Positions 46,082 through 59,679 are shown, numbered from the stretch's first letter. The stretch is 64,000 nucleotides of DNA from Dillenia suffruticosa (GCA_033439265.1 JAVTVX010000024.1:19142501-19206500), one strand, 5' to 3'. Numbers and translations: made by a program. The notes: generated by a model not told the origin, from the letters alone.

Positions 46082-49000
46082 TGTCATGCCCTGACCCTCG
46101 AGTCGAGCATGCAACAACCTCCATATTATCTCAGCATACAGACAGCATCTCCACATATACCGGGATAACGCAAGACATTCTACATGTTCAAACATATTTT
46201 TAAAATTATTTAAGATCATACAAAGGACCAATTTCAATAGCATGCAAGAGGCCAACCCGACCATTTCAATTCCAATACATGTTTTAAACTAATACAGTCA
46301 ACAATTAATTTTCAAAAATATTTTTAAAATTCACAATAAAAGTACAAATATCCCACATAAACAAAAAATAAGTTTACAAAAGTTAATTTAACATCATTTA
46401 CAAGATTCCAAATGGTTTAAGAGTGGATTCTACCAATATTTTCCCACAAAGAAAAAAAAATAGAAAATAAAGCAAATATCAATGAAGTCCAAACCAAATA
46501 AAAGTACAAAATTCTCCTTCCATGGATTTACTACATTAATCCCAAAAATAGAATTTACACCACAATACCTATCAAAGATCAACAAAAACACTTCTCTAAT
46601 CGTTCCAGATGAAATCTCCCTTCTAAATTTCCTCTGAAAAATATGAAAGAGGGGAGTGAATACTATAAATACTTAGTGAGCAGAGTGCAATGACATAATT
46701 ATGCAATGAGCTAGGGGTGAGCATGGGGAAGTCAAAAACACATATGTCATAAACAAATTGATTGGGGATTTGTTATCGAGGGGTGAGTGTGGAGAAGTCA
46801 AAAACACATGTTATCAAGGGTTTAACTTTCCTCGATTTTGAAATTAAATTATTCCATTCCAAAGAGAGATGTGACAACCCGCTATCCAGGCATCGCATCC
46901 CCTAGCAAAAGGAGATAAACATACAAATGTGGAAGTAATCAACCCAATTAAAATGCGACGTCTGAACTCGCAACAGTTGCACTCCCCCCGTGTGTGATAA
47001 CATGGAAGGAGATTTATATTAAAAGAAAATAAATCGCTTGTTCTTTCCAAAAAAAATAACGGCAAAACCTCCTCTATTTAGTGACTATTTAGCCACCTAG
47101 GGTTAATATAAAACCTGATAAAATATTCAATTCACTTGAAATATCAAACAAATAGTATTAATGGCTCTACCGGCCATCCAATAATACACTACAAAATATA
47201 ATCTCAACATAAACCAAAACTATACATATAAGGCTCTCCTTGGCCTCTAACTATTCATTTACATATAAAAAGTACTCATACAAAGTCAAAAGAAATACAA
47301 AAGCAACATGGCTTAGTATTACAAATAGACCGGAAAAGAGTAGAGAATGAAATCCCTTAGCTCAAAAGCATCTACCCTGCGGTTCTCTCTCGTCTCCCTA
47401 ATTACTTGAAAACAAAGATATCCGGATCAGTATAAACTGAGCAAGTACACGGAGAACCAATGGCAAGCAAGTCAAGCAAAGCAAGCAAACAGGCACAAGA
47501 ATATTATCATCACCATGTAAAAATCAAAATCATAATACGGTATTCCAAGGATGAACATTAACTCAAAAGAATAATCTCAATTACCACATTTAAAACTATT
47601 ATACTTTTTCCATTTTCATTGTTCCAATTTAATTTGACATTTAAAAAAAGGAATGGAGTGTCGAACTAAGTTAGTATATGAGGGTCTGAAGAGTAAGCCA
47701 AAAATTTGGTATTTCTAAATAAAATCTAGCTCTTTTTAGGTTAGACACCTCAAACATTTCACCTATTTCTAATTCTATCCTCGTAATGAGAAGAGATATA
47801 TCTATAGTTTTTCAACCTTCGCCCGTAGGTTTTGTAAAGCTTTCGTAACTCTATATACCAACTATACTCCATAAACTTCACCCACAGGCTTCGCAAAGCT
47901 TTCAGAGTGACTAACGTATTATCACTTTCTTTTCATATTATTTTGTCTTGACATAATTAATGACCACAAAAAAAGCCCAATTCATCACAAAAATCACATA
48001 GAATTCATAAAAGGACTCAATACCAATTATACAAGGAAAGTTACATCAAACAATGTTAAACTCAAAATTCACAATGTAATTTGCACAGTTATAAAAAAAA
48101 TAACATAACTTCTTCTGCACAAATCGGATTAGGGTTATTCCAGTGGCCATTCAAAGATAAGAGGTAGAACTACAATTGTTATGTTCGGAGCTTAGCCTAA
48201 TTCAGTCTAGAAGGTAGCTCAAAATTGATACAAAATTCAACATAGAAACAGACAGAAACAGGGTTTCCACAGGAAATGTGGCAATTTTGAAAATTCACCA
48301 TAACTTCATTCCTCAATGAAACTCTTCAAATTTTATATCATTTTAAAGCTATCGAAGCTAGTTTTAGAAGAAAAAAAACCCTACTCAATTTACTATTGTG
48401 TAGAAAAAAAATATTTAATAAACAACAGGCTATGGTCACGCTGTGAATAGAACAGTTTTTCTACAGAGATCATGTTATTTCAAAAATTCACCAAAAATCC
48501 ATTTCTCCACAAAACTCTTTGAATCCTAAGTCATTTTAAAGGTATGGGAGTCTGGTGTTACCAAGAGAAAATCATACTCAATTTGGAGTTGTACAAAAAA
48601 AGATATTGAATAAATAATAGGACATGATCAGACTTTCCAGCTTACAAAATATCTAGGGTTTCCTTCAAGGACGGGATTTTGTTTTCCCTAATTCATTTTC
48701 TCCAATTTCCAACAACATAATTATATCAAAAATATATTTTATAGCATTATTAGGCATCAATTTAATAAATACATACAAGGTACTTGTCTCAAACTTGCAA
48801 TTCCTTCTTGAGTTTTCCTTTCTTCCCTCTCCAAGCTTTCCTTGGATTTCTAGCTTATTCTCTAGGGGTTCTACACTTGTTTTCACTTCCCAAAGGCTAG
48901 AGTTAATATATATATGGATAGAGGTGTGTTATTTCAAGTTTAAAGAGCTGTTTTAATGGAGTTTAGGGTATGTTTTTGGAGAAAGAAGATGGAGGCCGAA

Positions 49001-50780
49001 AATGAACCTTGAAGAGGAAGTTTGTTATGTTTAAAGCTCTTTTTCCATACTTATCTCTCTACCAAAGTGAAATGTAGGGTCCAAGTATGATGAGTTGTCA
49101 AAAATAAGGGTGTCATGTGTTAAGTAATGAAATGCCATGGTGTCCCCAAATTATTTTGGTTTCATTTTTTTTCTTTTCTTTTTCTTTTTCTTTTCTTTTT
49201 GTGGGTCCCACACCAAACTTTAATTCGATTCTCTTGCAGTATTATTTCGATCATTTTCATTCGTTACTATGTTGCACAGTCTATGTAATACCAACACCTC
49301 GGTGTACTCACTATTGTACTCCTCTTTATTTTATATATGTTATTACTCATATTTTTATGTAGAAAATCCACTAAGAAATTTTTCCGCTAAAACCGCTATC
49401 GAAAAAATTTCGACCCAATCAAGAAAAATTCAAAAATTTTCAAAATGACAACAGATGGTCCAATAATAATGAGGATAACCCTAGAGTGTATAGAAATTTC
49501 AAATTTGGGTAGATTTTACTTCGTAGAGTTAAATTATAAATTTTTTAAAAAATCACCGTTAAAACCCAAGCTGACTCGAATATGTCTTGGAAATGCTAAA
49601 CAACCACGTTTTAATGCAGGATAAATTAAATTAGGTCTAATATGAGATTTTGGGACTAACTTGAAATTATAAAAATTGTCAGGGTCAAAATGTAAATTTC
49701 ATAAGTCAAGAAACTTATTTGATCTTAACAAGAATTAGAAGTATTTTGGCAAATGTTTCTTTCTCCAAAAACCGTAAACAACAAGAGAGAAGAGAGTTGT
49801 TGGGTGAGGTGGTAGAGAGAGAGAGAAGAAAATTTTTGGGTTTTTGAGAAATTAATCCAAGGGTGGAGATTAATTTAGAGTTAGATGAAATAAATTTGAG
49901 ACCTTGGATTGAGTTGGTGGAAGACATCCAATTAATAAAGACTATTCATTAAGTGAAAGTATGAACTTCCTTGAAAATAAACCAATGGTGAGGATTGACT
50001 TGGAATTGGATCGACTTGGAATTGGATCAAAATTTTGTGAATCTTTGAATCTTGGTGGTTGGGAGACATGCAATTAATGGAGTTGAGTGTAGTATGACAA
50101 TAAGTGTGTTTGTTGTGTAAGAGAAGAGGGAAAAACGTGATTGGTTCTTATGGGAAGAGAGAGAACATTAGTTTGTGGCCAAATAATCCTAAAACTTAGA
50201 ATGGATCTTGAAAAGGTGGGATGACTATGATTAAATAGAGCAAAAATCTAAATAAACTAAAACTATTAGCTTTCCTTCTTCTTCCAAACACTTCAAACGT
50301 CCAAGCAAGAGGAAGCAAGAGCGACTCTTTATTTTCTCTCAATGGGTGTAAGCTTCAAGGTAGGGAGATCCAATTTTTTTTCTACAACACCACCCCAATT
50401 TTTTTACATAAATCAATTTCTCACAAACCCAACTACAACATATCCAAAAATTGGAGTAAAAGGAGGAGTTTTGTAAGGTGAAGAACAAGAGGGAACCGTG
50501 AGCTACATCCTTGAAGAAATGTTTGATTTCTTTAAACATTCTTTGTAATTTTTGTATAGATTCATCACACTCAAACCCTAACACAACATATCTAAATTTG
50601 AAATCAAAAGGAGATATCTAATCTGGTGAACTTAGGATGACTAAGAGCTAGGAACAAGAAAGAAAGAATGATCTTGGGAAGAGAGATCTCGGTTGGACTT
50701 GAAACATCCAATTTTGAGGTAAAAAAAAATCTACACTTGCTGAAAATTTATGAATCTTGTATGAATGTGTTTAGGGAGAG
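46082..50780 (-). mobile_element. Gypsy LTR plus 3' UTR, block C
   Basis: Starts TGTCATGCCCTGACCC (one transition from block B) directly after the CACTA text. It has a single copy of the 97-bp unit duplicated in block B, and otherwise the same layout and internal repeats (diverged copies at about 48285 and 48475). Confidence 0.72.
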
Positions 50781-50784
50781 AACT

Positions 50785-53700
50785 TTCCCTTTGATTGGAA
50801 AGACTTTTAGAAAAACTTTATCCCCTACCTCAAATTCCAAACCTCTGTGTCTCTAATCCGCATAACTCTTCTGGGGAGATTGAGCTATTCTAAGGTTTTC
50901 TCAAATAGCTCAGACTTTCTCCATGGTTTCTTGTAGATAAGTAGGCCCTGTTTCGAACTGAAGTAATTGTTTCTCTCCTACTTCATCCCAATAAAGAGGA
51001 GTCCTACATTTCCTCTCATATAATGTTTCAAACGGTATCATACCAATACTCAAGTAATAACTGCTGCTATCAGTAAAATCTACTAGCAATAAATGTTCAG
51101 CTCAATTACCACGGAGTTCTAAAATACGAGCTCTCAACATATTCTCTAGAGTCTGTATAGTTCTCTCTGATTGACCATCGATTTGAGGATGATATACCGT
51201 GAAGAAATTAAGTTTAGTTCCCAACTTGGATTGAAAGGTCTGCCAAAATCGAGAAACAAATCTCTGATCTCTATCGAAAACAATTGATATCGATATGCCA
51301 TGCAACCTCATGATTTTGTCAATGTACAGTTTAACTAACTTCTTCATGGAATGAGTCACTACAACAGATAGAAAGTGAGCTGATTTGATGAGCCGATCCA
51401 CTATCACTCATATAGCATCAAGTCCTCTCAGAGTTTTAGGCAATACTGAGACAAAATCTATGGTGATATGCTCCCATTTCTACTCAGAAATAGAGAGTGG
51501 CTCAAGTAGTCCACCAGGTCTCTGGTGTTCAGCCTTTATTTATTGATATGTCAAGTATCTACGAACAAACTCCGTAGTATCTCTCTTCATACTAGGCCAC
51601 CAAAAGGATTCACGCAAATCCCTATACATCTTGGTGGATTCAGGATGAACGAGAAAGGCTGAGTTATATACTTCCTCCAAAATCAATCTATGGAATCCCT
51701 GAGCTTCTGGAACTACTAACTTGTTCCGAAATCTGACTGTTTCATTTGAAATATTGAATTCAGGCTTCCCCCCTTTAAGAATGTCTTCCTTGTGCTTAAC
51801 TGTTGCTTTATCAGTTTGCTGAGCCACCCTAATGTTATCAGATAAATCTGGTCAGACCATAAACCGAGCCAAAAGAGACCCCCGACTAGTTACCTCAGCC
51901 TCAATCTTTAACTGTTCAAACTCAGCTATCATCTGATATTCTTTTACTCGTAGAGTTGCTACTAGAATAGTAGATTTATGACTGAGAGCATCTGCTACAA
52001 TATTTGCTTTATCGGGTTGATACTGAATAGTAACATCATAATCCTTTAATAATTCGAGTCATCTACGTTGTCTTAGATTCAACCCTTCTGGGTAAATAAG
52101 TATTTGAGACTCTGATAATTGGTAAATATCTCACAATGCTCACCGTAGAGGTAATGTCTCCAAATTTTCAAAGCAAACACAATAGCTACAAGCTCCAGAT
52201 AATTCACTTCATGAGGTTTCAACTGTCTAGAAGTATAGGCTATCACATTCCGTCCCTGTATTAGTACATAACCCAAACCGATCCTAGATACATCACTAAA
52301 AATTACATATCCCTGTCCAGTAATCGGTAATATTAGTACTGGAGCCGATATAAGCCTATCTTTTAGAGTCTGAAAACTGGTCTCATATCGTTCATCCCAC
52401 CTGAAAGGTGCATTCTTACGAGTCAATCTCATAATGAGTCAATCTCGTAACGAGTTAATCTCGTAAGTGAAGCAACGACCGAAGAAAAATCCTTAACAAA
52501 TCTACGGTAATAACATGCCAAAGCCAAAAAACTACGAACCTCCGTAACTGTAGTAGGTGGGGACCAATTAACAATAGTTTCAATCTTTTTCAAGTCTACA
52601 GAAAGTCCTCTACCAGAGAAATATGACTCAAGAAAGTTATTTCACTAAACCAGAATTCATATTTATTTAGTTTGGCATACAGTTTCTCGGTCCTCAAAGT
52701 TTATAAAGCTATGTAGAGATACTGTTCATGCTAAGCCCTATTCTTAGAATACACTAGAATATCATCAACAAACACCACAATAAAATCATGCAGATAGAGT
52801 TTGAAAATACGGTTCATCAAATCTATAAAAACTACTGGAGCATTGGTTAGCCCAAATGGCATAACCAAAAACTCATAGTGACCATATCGAGTACGGAAAG
52901 CCGTCTTTGGTATATGTTCCTCTCTAACCCTAATCTGATGATATCCAGATTTAAGATCCAGTTTAGAGAAAATTATAGCATGTCTCAACTAATCAAACAT
53001 ATCATCAATTTTTGGCAAGGGGTATTTATTCTTAATAGTCACTTGATTCAATTTATGGTAATCAATACATAACCTCAAGGAACCATCTTTCTTCTTTACA
53101 AATAAAACTAGTGCACCCCAGGGAGAAATACTCAGACGAACAAATCCCTTGTCTACGATTTTTTGCAACTGAGTTTTCAACTCCAACTCAGCTGGTGCCA
53201 TTCGATATGGAGCCATAGAAATAGGAATAGTATCTAGCACCACATCAATAGGGAATTTTATCTCTTTAACTGGTAGCAATCAGGGCAAATCATTTGGAAA
53301 CACATCTGGAAAATCCTAAACCGCTGGTATGTCAACCAATTGTATTTGTTTTTTCTGGTCTTCAATGACATAAGCTAAATACTCTTGACAACCATTGGAT
53401 AACATCTTAATCACTTTGATGAAAGGCACAGCTAGAGCTCTGATAAATCTATTACCAATAAAGAAAATCTATGGTTGTCTTGGTGGTGAAAAGTAAACAA
53501 TTTTCCAGTGACAATCAACAAGTGCATAATTAGTTCACAACCAATCCATACCCAAAATTACATCCAAATCTAACAACTCTAATAGTAATAAATCAATACT
53601 AAAATCATACCCCTGGAAGCTCACAATACAACCCCTATAAATCTCATTAATAAGAACCTCATTTTCTAGAGGGCTAGCAACCCACAATCATTGCTTTAGA

Positions 53701-54060
53701 GATTCAGACTCACGAGGCAAGTGCATAATCAATGCAAATGAAATAAATGAATGCGTGGCACCCGAATCAATCAAAACACGAATATCACAAAAAAATAATT
53801 TTATTCTACCTGTAGTCACATCAGGTGAAGCACGAGTCTCCTGAGCAGTGACTACGTAAACTCTAGCCTGACCTCTTGGGCCTGGTGGCATACCCTGAGG
53901 TCGTCTCTATTGTGGCTACAGTGGTAAAGCTGGTCTAGGTTATCTCGGCCTCAATGGAATTTGAGGGGCTACTGCATGTTGAGCCGGTAGAGGTCTGGGT
54001 GGTTGAACATGCTATAAAGGAGTAGGTTTTGACTGCCCGAGCATAAAAGGACAACGAGAA
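50785..54060 (-). pseudogene. Ty3/gypsy pol relic, block C
   Basis: Protease D-S-G-A-T-H-S-F in the frame 53891-53688. RT 53279-52731 with VDDIL in the catalytic box. RNase H 52432-52079, integrase zinc-finger part to 51540 and core 51407-51102 with GQSER. The shared stops are at 52989-52991, 51540-51542 and 51102-51104. A 12-bp loss near 52197 shortens RNase H relative to block A. Non-functional. Confidence 0.9.
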
Positions 54061-54078
54061 GATGGGCACATAAGTGCT

Positions 54079-54294
54079 TTGGCTGTGGGATGTTCTGTTG
54101 CAGAAGGAGATCGAGGAAAAGAAAGCATCTATGGCCCTCTGAATGATAGGGACAAGGAGATAGAGAGGTTGGAGGTTAAGCGGAACATGGCTCTTCAACA
54201 ATGTAAGGCTATCTGTAAGAGGTGTCAAGAGTTGGAAGCGGAGGCAAGGGAACATGAGATATGGCTTCGAGCTAAACGGTATCTATCGAGGTAG
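54079..54294 (+). pseudogene. Coiled-coil fragment of the Tat-like antisense ORF, block C
   Basis: Counterpart of 33792-34007, with the same fusion to the gypsy gag trace on its left and the same DKEIERL and ELEAEAREHE segments. Confidence 0.7.
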
Positions 54295-54397
54295 CGGTGC
54301 ATATTTCCATCATGGTTGCGGCTTTGGATGTGGTTCTAGGACCTTCAAAAGATCGTCGGAAGGTATTCCGGCAGATGAGATTCCGACAACCAAGTTT

Positions 54398-54764
54398 TGT
54401 ATGCTTTTGAAGTATTAAAACTCTAATTACGGTGAGAGATTCCAAAAGATTAAAATTACTATTATTCGGGGAGGTTTAAATCGCAAAAGATTTTTTTCCT
54501 TATCAGCAGTAGTCAAAGGTTTCCTTTTCTATTACAGGAGGTCAATTCCATGCTTTAAGGGAAGATGTATATTGTCCCTAGCCGAGTAGGGTCGTGGGGT
54601 ACTGAGCAAATTTGAGAGCCGATTAGATAGTTATCGAGAAGGAGCAGGTCATTGTATACTAAGAGAATGGTCCGTGCTTACCCGTTTGGGGAATAAATCC
54701 CATATTGATGGCACACTTCTAGTTGCGTTGTGTTCAATGGGCCATGAATTCGAAAGGCTCTAAG
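54398..54764 (-). repeat. Tat-like LTR copy, block C (truncated)
   Basis: Starts TGTATGC like 34111 and 59680, but ends at 54764, about 37 bp short of the expected LTR end, at the right-hand limit of block homology. Confidence 0.65.
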
Positions 54765-54890
54765 TCACCACAATCCCCCTACGTTGTCGAAATTGATGAA
54801 ACTAACTTAATTTGAGGGTACAGGAAGTTGTGCAAAAGGAACGAGTACATGAAAGTTTTCTCCGGCAAAACAATTATTTTCATGATAACC
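54765..54890. repeat. Diverged copy of block sequence 38096-38235
   Basis: Shares 'gtcaccacaatcc.cct', 'aattgatgaaa', 'catgaaagtttt' and 'aaaacaattatttt.atgataa' with 38096-38220 and 8038-8160, but at clearly lower identity than the blocks show among themselves. It links the end of block C to the copia relic. Confidence 0.65.
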
Positions 54891-54909
54891 TTACAGTAAT
54901 TTTAAGTTA

Positions 54910-55560
54910 TCAAGCTAACTCTATAAGTGTTGTTAGTCAATTCATACATCACCCTAAGGAGGTTCAACTTAAAGTTGTTTATAGGGTTCTCTGATACTTA
55001 AATGTCTATCCTGAAAGAGGAATAATGTTAGAAAGTCCGAATTGTCTCTTGAAGCCTGTACCGATACAGATTTTGCAAGGTCTCATATTGTTTGGAGGTC
55101 TACTATAGGTTATTGCACCTTTCTCGAAGGAAATTTGATAACATGGTGAAGCAAGATGCAAAACATTGTAGCCCAGTCAAGTGTAGAAGCTGAGTTTAGA
55201 GCAATGGCTCAAGGAGTCCATGAATTGTTGTGGTTGAAAATCATACTAGATGACCTAAAGGTTAAATAGAATGGACTAATGAAACTCTATTGCGACAATA
55301 AGGCAATCATCAATATTGCACATAATCCGGTGCAACATGACCGACTAAACACATCGAGGCAAATAGTCATTTCATCAAGAAAAATTGGAAAGCTGGTTGA
55401 TATGTACTCCACATTTTCCCATCGGAAGGCAATTAGCAAATGCATTAACAAAAACACTCAAAAGTGCTACCTTTCAAGAAATTATTGGCAAGTTGGGAAT
55501 GAGAGATTTAAATTCATCAGCTTGAGAGAGAGTGTTGAAAGATATAGATTTATTATTCTT
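54910..55560 (+). pseudogene. Ty1/copia RNase H relic
   Basis: Reads FIHHPKEVQLKVVYRVL, then TDTDFA, GYCTF, GNLITW, SSVEAEFRAMAQGVHELLW, YCDNKAIINIAHNPVQHDR and a C-terminal tail. This is the RNase H end of a plant copia polyprotein. The three usual acidic positions (TDTDF, EAEF, CDNK) can still be seen. Stops and two frame changes kill it. No LTR could be identified to its right. Confidence 0.88.
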
Positions 55561-58500
55561 TCCTAATTTATATAATATAATTAGGGTTGACAATTTGTAC
55601 CGATTATCTCTAGAAGAATAGTTATTAAACCCAGATCAACCCACCGATCGGACGGGGTCAACCTTCGACCTGTACACTGTACTGGTCGGTTTGCAAGATA
55701 AATTGTATATGCAACCAACTCGGAAGAACTCGTGGTCAATGCGGGTCAACCTACAACCCATGTGACCCGTAGGTATTGTTTTTAAAATTGGTTTCCTCCG
55801 ATCCATCTAAACCAAACACGTCTCATGATGCAATGACTTTGGAGATCATTTTTTTGGAGAGCTCATCGATGGTGACTCGAAAGGAGAGTTTGAAGATGAG
55901 CTATGGAGAAGGATTTAGCAGAAGATTATTGAAGGAGGAGATGCTTAAGAAACACGAATCGGGATATAGAGTTGAATTGCAAAGGGGTTTGATGCAGTTT
56001 GATACAGTGGTGCGGAGTGATTAGGAGTAATAGAAGGATTCGGATTTTTCATTGAATTCGTGAAATCAGTTCCTCTCCTATGTGTGCGTGAAGAAAATGA
56101 AAAGAGGTTGGGTTTGATACATCAACCTCTGTTTTGAATTGAAAGAAGAATAAAAAAGAGTTTTTGAAAAAAATTAAAAAAGAGTTAGCTTAATTTTAAT
56201 TGAAAATTTAAAATATTTGCTTTGTTTCACAAATTGCAAATATTTTTCAACATAAAGATTAAGTTAAATGATACCTAAAATTTTTTACCATAAAGTGTGA
56301 TTTTATAAATTTTTAATTTTTATTATATGATTATATTATATTTTGTAAATATTATGATTGAAATTTTATATTTAAAAAATAAAATTATATATATTTTTAT
56401 ATTTTAAAATAATAAAAATAATCAATGGTTGAACAAGTGACCCAGCAGTTCAACCGGTTAAATCACAAATTTTAAGAGACATGAGTCAATGCTCGGATCG
56501 AATTTAATAACTGTCTAGAAGTTAGAAATATGATTAAGTCAAAGATTATGACATTTAGATTTATTGAGAGAAAGTCGAAGATTATGACATTTAAATTAAT
56601 TGATAAAAAATAAAAAAGCATAATATTTGGATTTTCCTTTTGTAGTTAGTTTCTTATTTTAGTTCGTGATAACTCTTATATATATTTGGCTAAAGCTACA
56701 TAAAATATATAGTAAAAAAATAAAAAAATAAAATCCACTTAATATTGTCTTTTTCTACACCATCACATAAATTTGCCTTTCTTATATCCTTTTTTTTTTC
56801 AAGTTTTAGAGAAAAATTTTTTTGTTTCTTTTAATATAATAAAATTATTAGTAGCAACAAAATGCCATCAACATATAGAATCAAAAAATAAATATACTTC
56901 CACTAGCCTTCATGTATATACGCCTACTCAATATCCTTAGATTTAAAAAACAATGCCAGAAAGCTTGTTTAACTTCATATATTGACTTTTTTGAATTTAT
57001 ACATCATGTCTTGCGTTCTTTCAACTAAAAAGCCTTCAAAAGATCCATAAAAAATTTTTCTAAATTCTCATTAAGAGTTTTTTACATCTATTTGATATAA
57101 TTTTAAATCACAATAAACTACCAAAAACATAATTAAGTTATAATGAGCCATTAAAACTATAATAATTATTTAAAAAATCTTAATTAGAAACCTGAAATGT
57201 CTTTTTGAAATCAATGTCATAATTTTTAGCAAAATCTTTTGCCTCAAGTCTAAATTTTACTTCATTCAATATTGCCTTTTAACTCAAAGTTTATCTTAAA
57301 AAACTATTTTAGGCCAACTCTTTTACAATCTTAAAGCAATTAATGAAATCTTAAACTTGATTTTGAACCACCGAATTTAATTCTTCTTTCATGGCATTAA
57401 TCCGACGTTAGAATCAACACATTTTATAACTTCTAATTGTGAAATGAAATCATTATCAATTCTCAAAGTCAATTTTTGATTCTTGAAAATAAATTTTATG
57501 AGCATTAGGTGTAGCAAACTTTTTTCTTGTTAAGATCTTAATTGTAATTTATTTATAATAAGTCTTTATCCGTATTATCATTTTAGAGTATTTGGTCATT
57601 TATTTGGTGATTTTGGTTGTTGTTTGATTGTTTGATAAATGTATAAACATCAAACATAAAAATTAAGGGTGAAGGAATTTGTATCTTGACTTGTTGAATG
57701 CTAATTTTACACTCAACTTTACTCCTAATATAAGGACTTAAGTTCCAATTGCTAGAATTTATTGTGTATATTATATCATGTTCATATTTATATTTACAGC
57801 TTTACATCTGTAGTTTTTATAAGTGTCATTGCAATTATGCAATGTGCATGCAAAGTTTTATAGTATGTCTAATATTAGTGTTCGAGCCAAATGATAATGT
57901 TAATACTTGAAACTAGCTAAGTTTGTTTTTGTAGGGTTGAGTTTAGTTAAGAATAACAAGTGAAGATAAGAAAATGATAGAGTCAGGTTTTGTCTTTGGA
58001 AGACTTTATCTTTTGAACAAATCTAGCATGCTAGCAAGTGGATCTCGCCAAGTAAGATAAATCAAAAAATCCTTATCTCCATTTTCCCTTTTGTTTTCAT
58101 GCTCCCCTCCGATACTTTTATGATATACTCTCTCTCCCCCATTTCTATACATCTTCCTTTTCTTTCTTTATCAACTCTCATCTACCTCTTACAATTGATA
58201 CAAGAGCACTCAATTCCAAGTATTTATAGATTCCAAATAAGGTTTTTGATTCTTTGTTTCAAGAAAAAGAACTCAAGAACAAGCTCATTCATATTTTTTT
58301 TTATTAAGGGTGAGAAATTTCATCCATTTTTCTTCCAAAATATCCATCCTATTCCTTAAATTTTTAAATGTCCAATACTCTTTGGTATTTAAAGATGTTT
58401 TTCCATGCACCTTTAGCCATGGGATTGCTTCAAAACCCTTTAAAAATCAAAGTTCTTTTTTTAGGTTGAAAACTAGGGTTAGGTAAGTTTTGGAATTTTT

Positions 58501-59345
58501 AGGTTATGTTCAACTTTTGTTAACTATGGATCCTAGCGTTTTAATTTTAAGATCCTCCTTAAGCTTTGTCTTAAGTTGATTGCAAGATTTTAATAGATTG
58601 AGTCACAAACCTTGTTATGTTCTAACGTTGTTCAAGTCTGGGAAAGAAAAGTGAAGTTTTGAATATTTTAATCCAAAGGCAAGTACCTATGCATATTTAT
58701 TGTGTTCTTCTTACTCTAACATCTTGTATGTGCATATATCTTGAGATTTATAGAGTTAAGTTATTGATTTAGGATTAGAAAATTTGAGTTTCCATGGATT
58801 GGACATAGGATTAAAAAATTTGAGTTTTCGTAAACTTTTTGAGCAAGTATCTAATATGAGTGCAACCATGCTAGGTGGCAATTCGATCGCAACAAGAAAA
58901 AAGAATAGGCTATGAAGGTATGACTACAGGCATGATGGGAGCGTAACCACAGGCGCGAAGGCATCCTATGAGTGCAAGAGATGAATGGTCATAGCCGCAG
59001 TAGGGTCGTGAAAGTGTTTTGAACGTCAGCATGGGTGCAAACGAGGGAGGTGATGGCAACAATAGTCTTTTATGAAAGTGATCAAAGTGATCTTTAGACG
59101 TGATGGCTTGGTATCTTGACGTCCTTTGAGTTTGGGTCTCCCATGAAGGTGACCTGTGGGTGAGAGATTTTGATTTCCCTACCTCTAAGTGGCTTGGATT
59201 CACAAAGGGATGTGATAAGGTGACATTGTTTTTAATGTTCTATTCTTGTATTCTCCTTTTTTTTAACAAAAGAGTTGTGATTTTTTTTCTTTTTTTTGCT
59301 TTTATTCATAGTAAAGAAAATAAATGTGATGTGTGTGTTGCTGTG
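55561..59345. other. AT-rich region without recognisable gene
   Basis: No convincing coding region. An 83-codon plus-strand frame at 55776-56024 (charged, LKEEMLKKHES) has no known relatives and may be chance. About 58880-59160 is less AT-rich, with repeated 'gcatgatgg'/'cgcgaagg' phrases like those in gypsy 3' regions. Confidence 0.5.
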
Positions 59346-59402
59346 TACAAATGGTCGATGATTGCAGGAAGAATTCCAAGAAGAACAGCCAATGACATTG
59401 TT
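59346..59402 (+). pseudogene. R2R3-MYB R3-repeat fragment
   Basis: Reads KWSMIAGRIPRRTANDI, very close to the third-exon start of plant R2R3-MYB proteins (RWSLIAGRLPGRTANDV, 12 of 17 by eye). The conserved KNYWN continuation is replaced by unrelated text. A T-rich, AG-ending stretch precedes it, as would an intron. Too short to be a gene. Confidence 0.5.
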
Positions 59403-59679
59403 GGAGGTAGCTTTGGTTTCTCAAATAATACTATTGCTGACTTGAACAAGTTGACTAGCCATTTGTAGATCTCGGTGAGATTGACCAACAAAAGATCACC
59501 GAAATGTGTTTCGGCGGGAGAGATTTTGATATATCAGAGAGCAGTTTTCAAAAAGAGAGAAACAGACTAAAACAGAACTCTGTTATGCTTTTGTGTGCTG
59601 TGTGCAAGCTTAGACAGTCGAGAGGACTTATCTGGTCAGCAGGATTAATGAGATATATATAATTTTCCTCCATGAGTTC
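59403..59679. other. Sequence between the MYB scrap and the Tat-like LTR
   Basis: No gene recognised. No target-site duplication could be confirmed beside the LTR because its partner is outside the window. Confidence 0.5.

Larger units (their letters stand above)
46082..54764. repeat. Tandem block C (right-truncated copy)
   Basis: Third copy. It matches block B from the gypsy LTR end through pol and the Tat scrap, then stops at 54764 inside the Tat LTR, in the text 'ggctctaagtc'. It has no exonuclease and no CACTA copy. The sequence that follows resembles a different part of block B (near 38096) and then a copia relic, so this is the right-hand end of the array or a later deletion junction. 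Confidence 0.88.

Noticed and set aside
58910-59203. 97-codon minus-strand frame
   Set aside because: Serine/proline-rich translation of a repetitive 'gcgatgg'-type stretch, without domain or homology.
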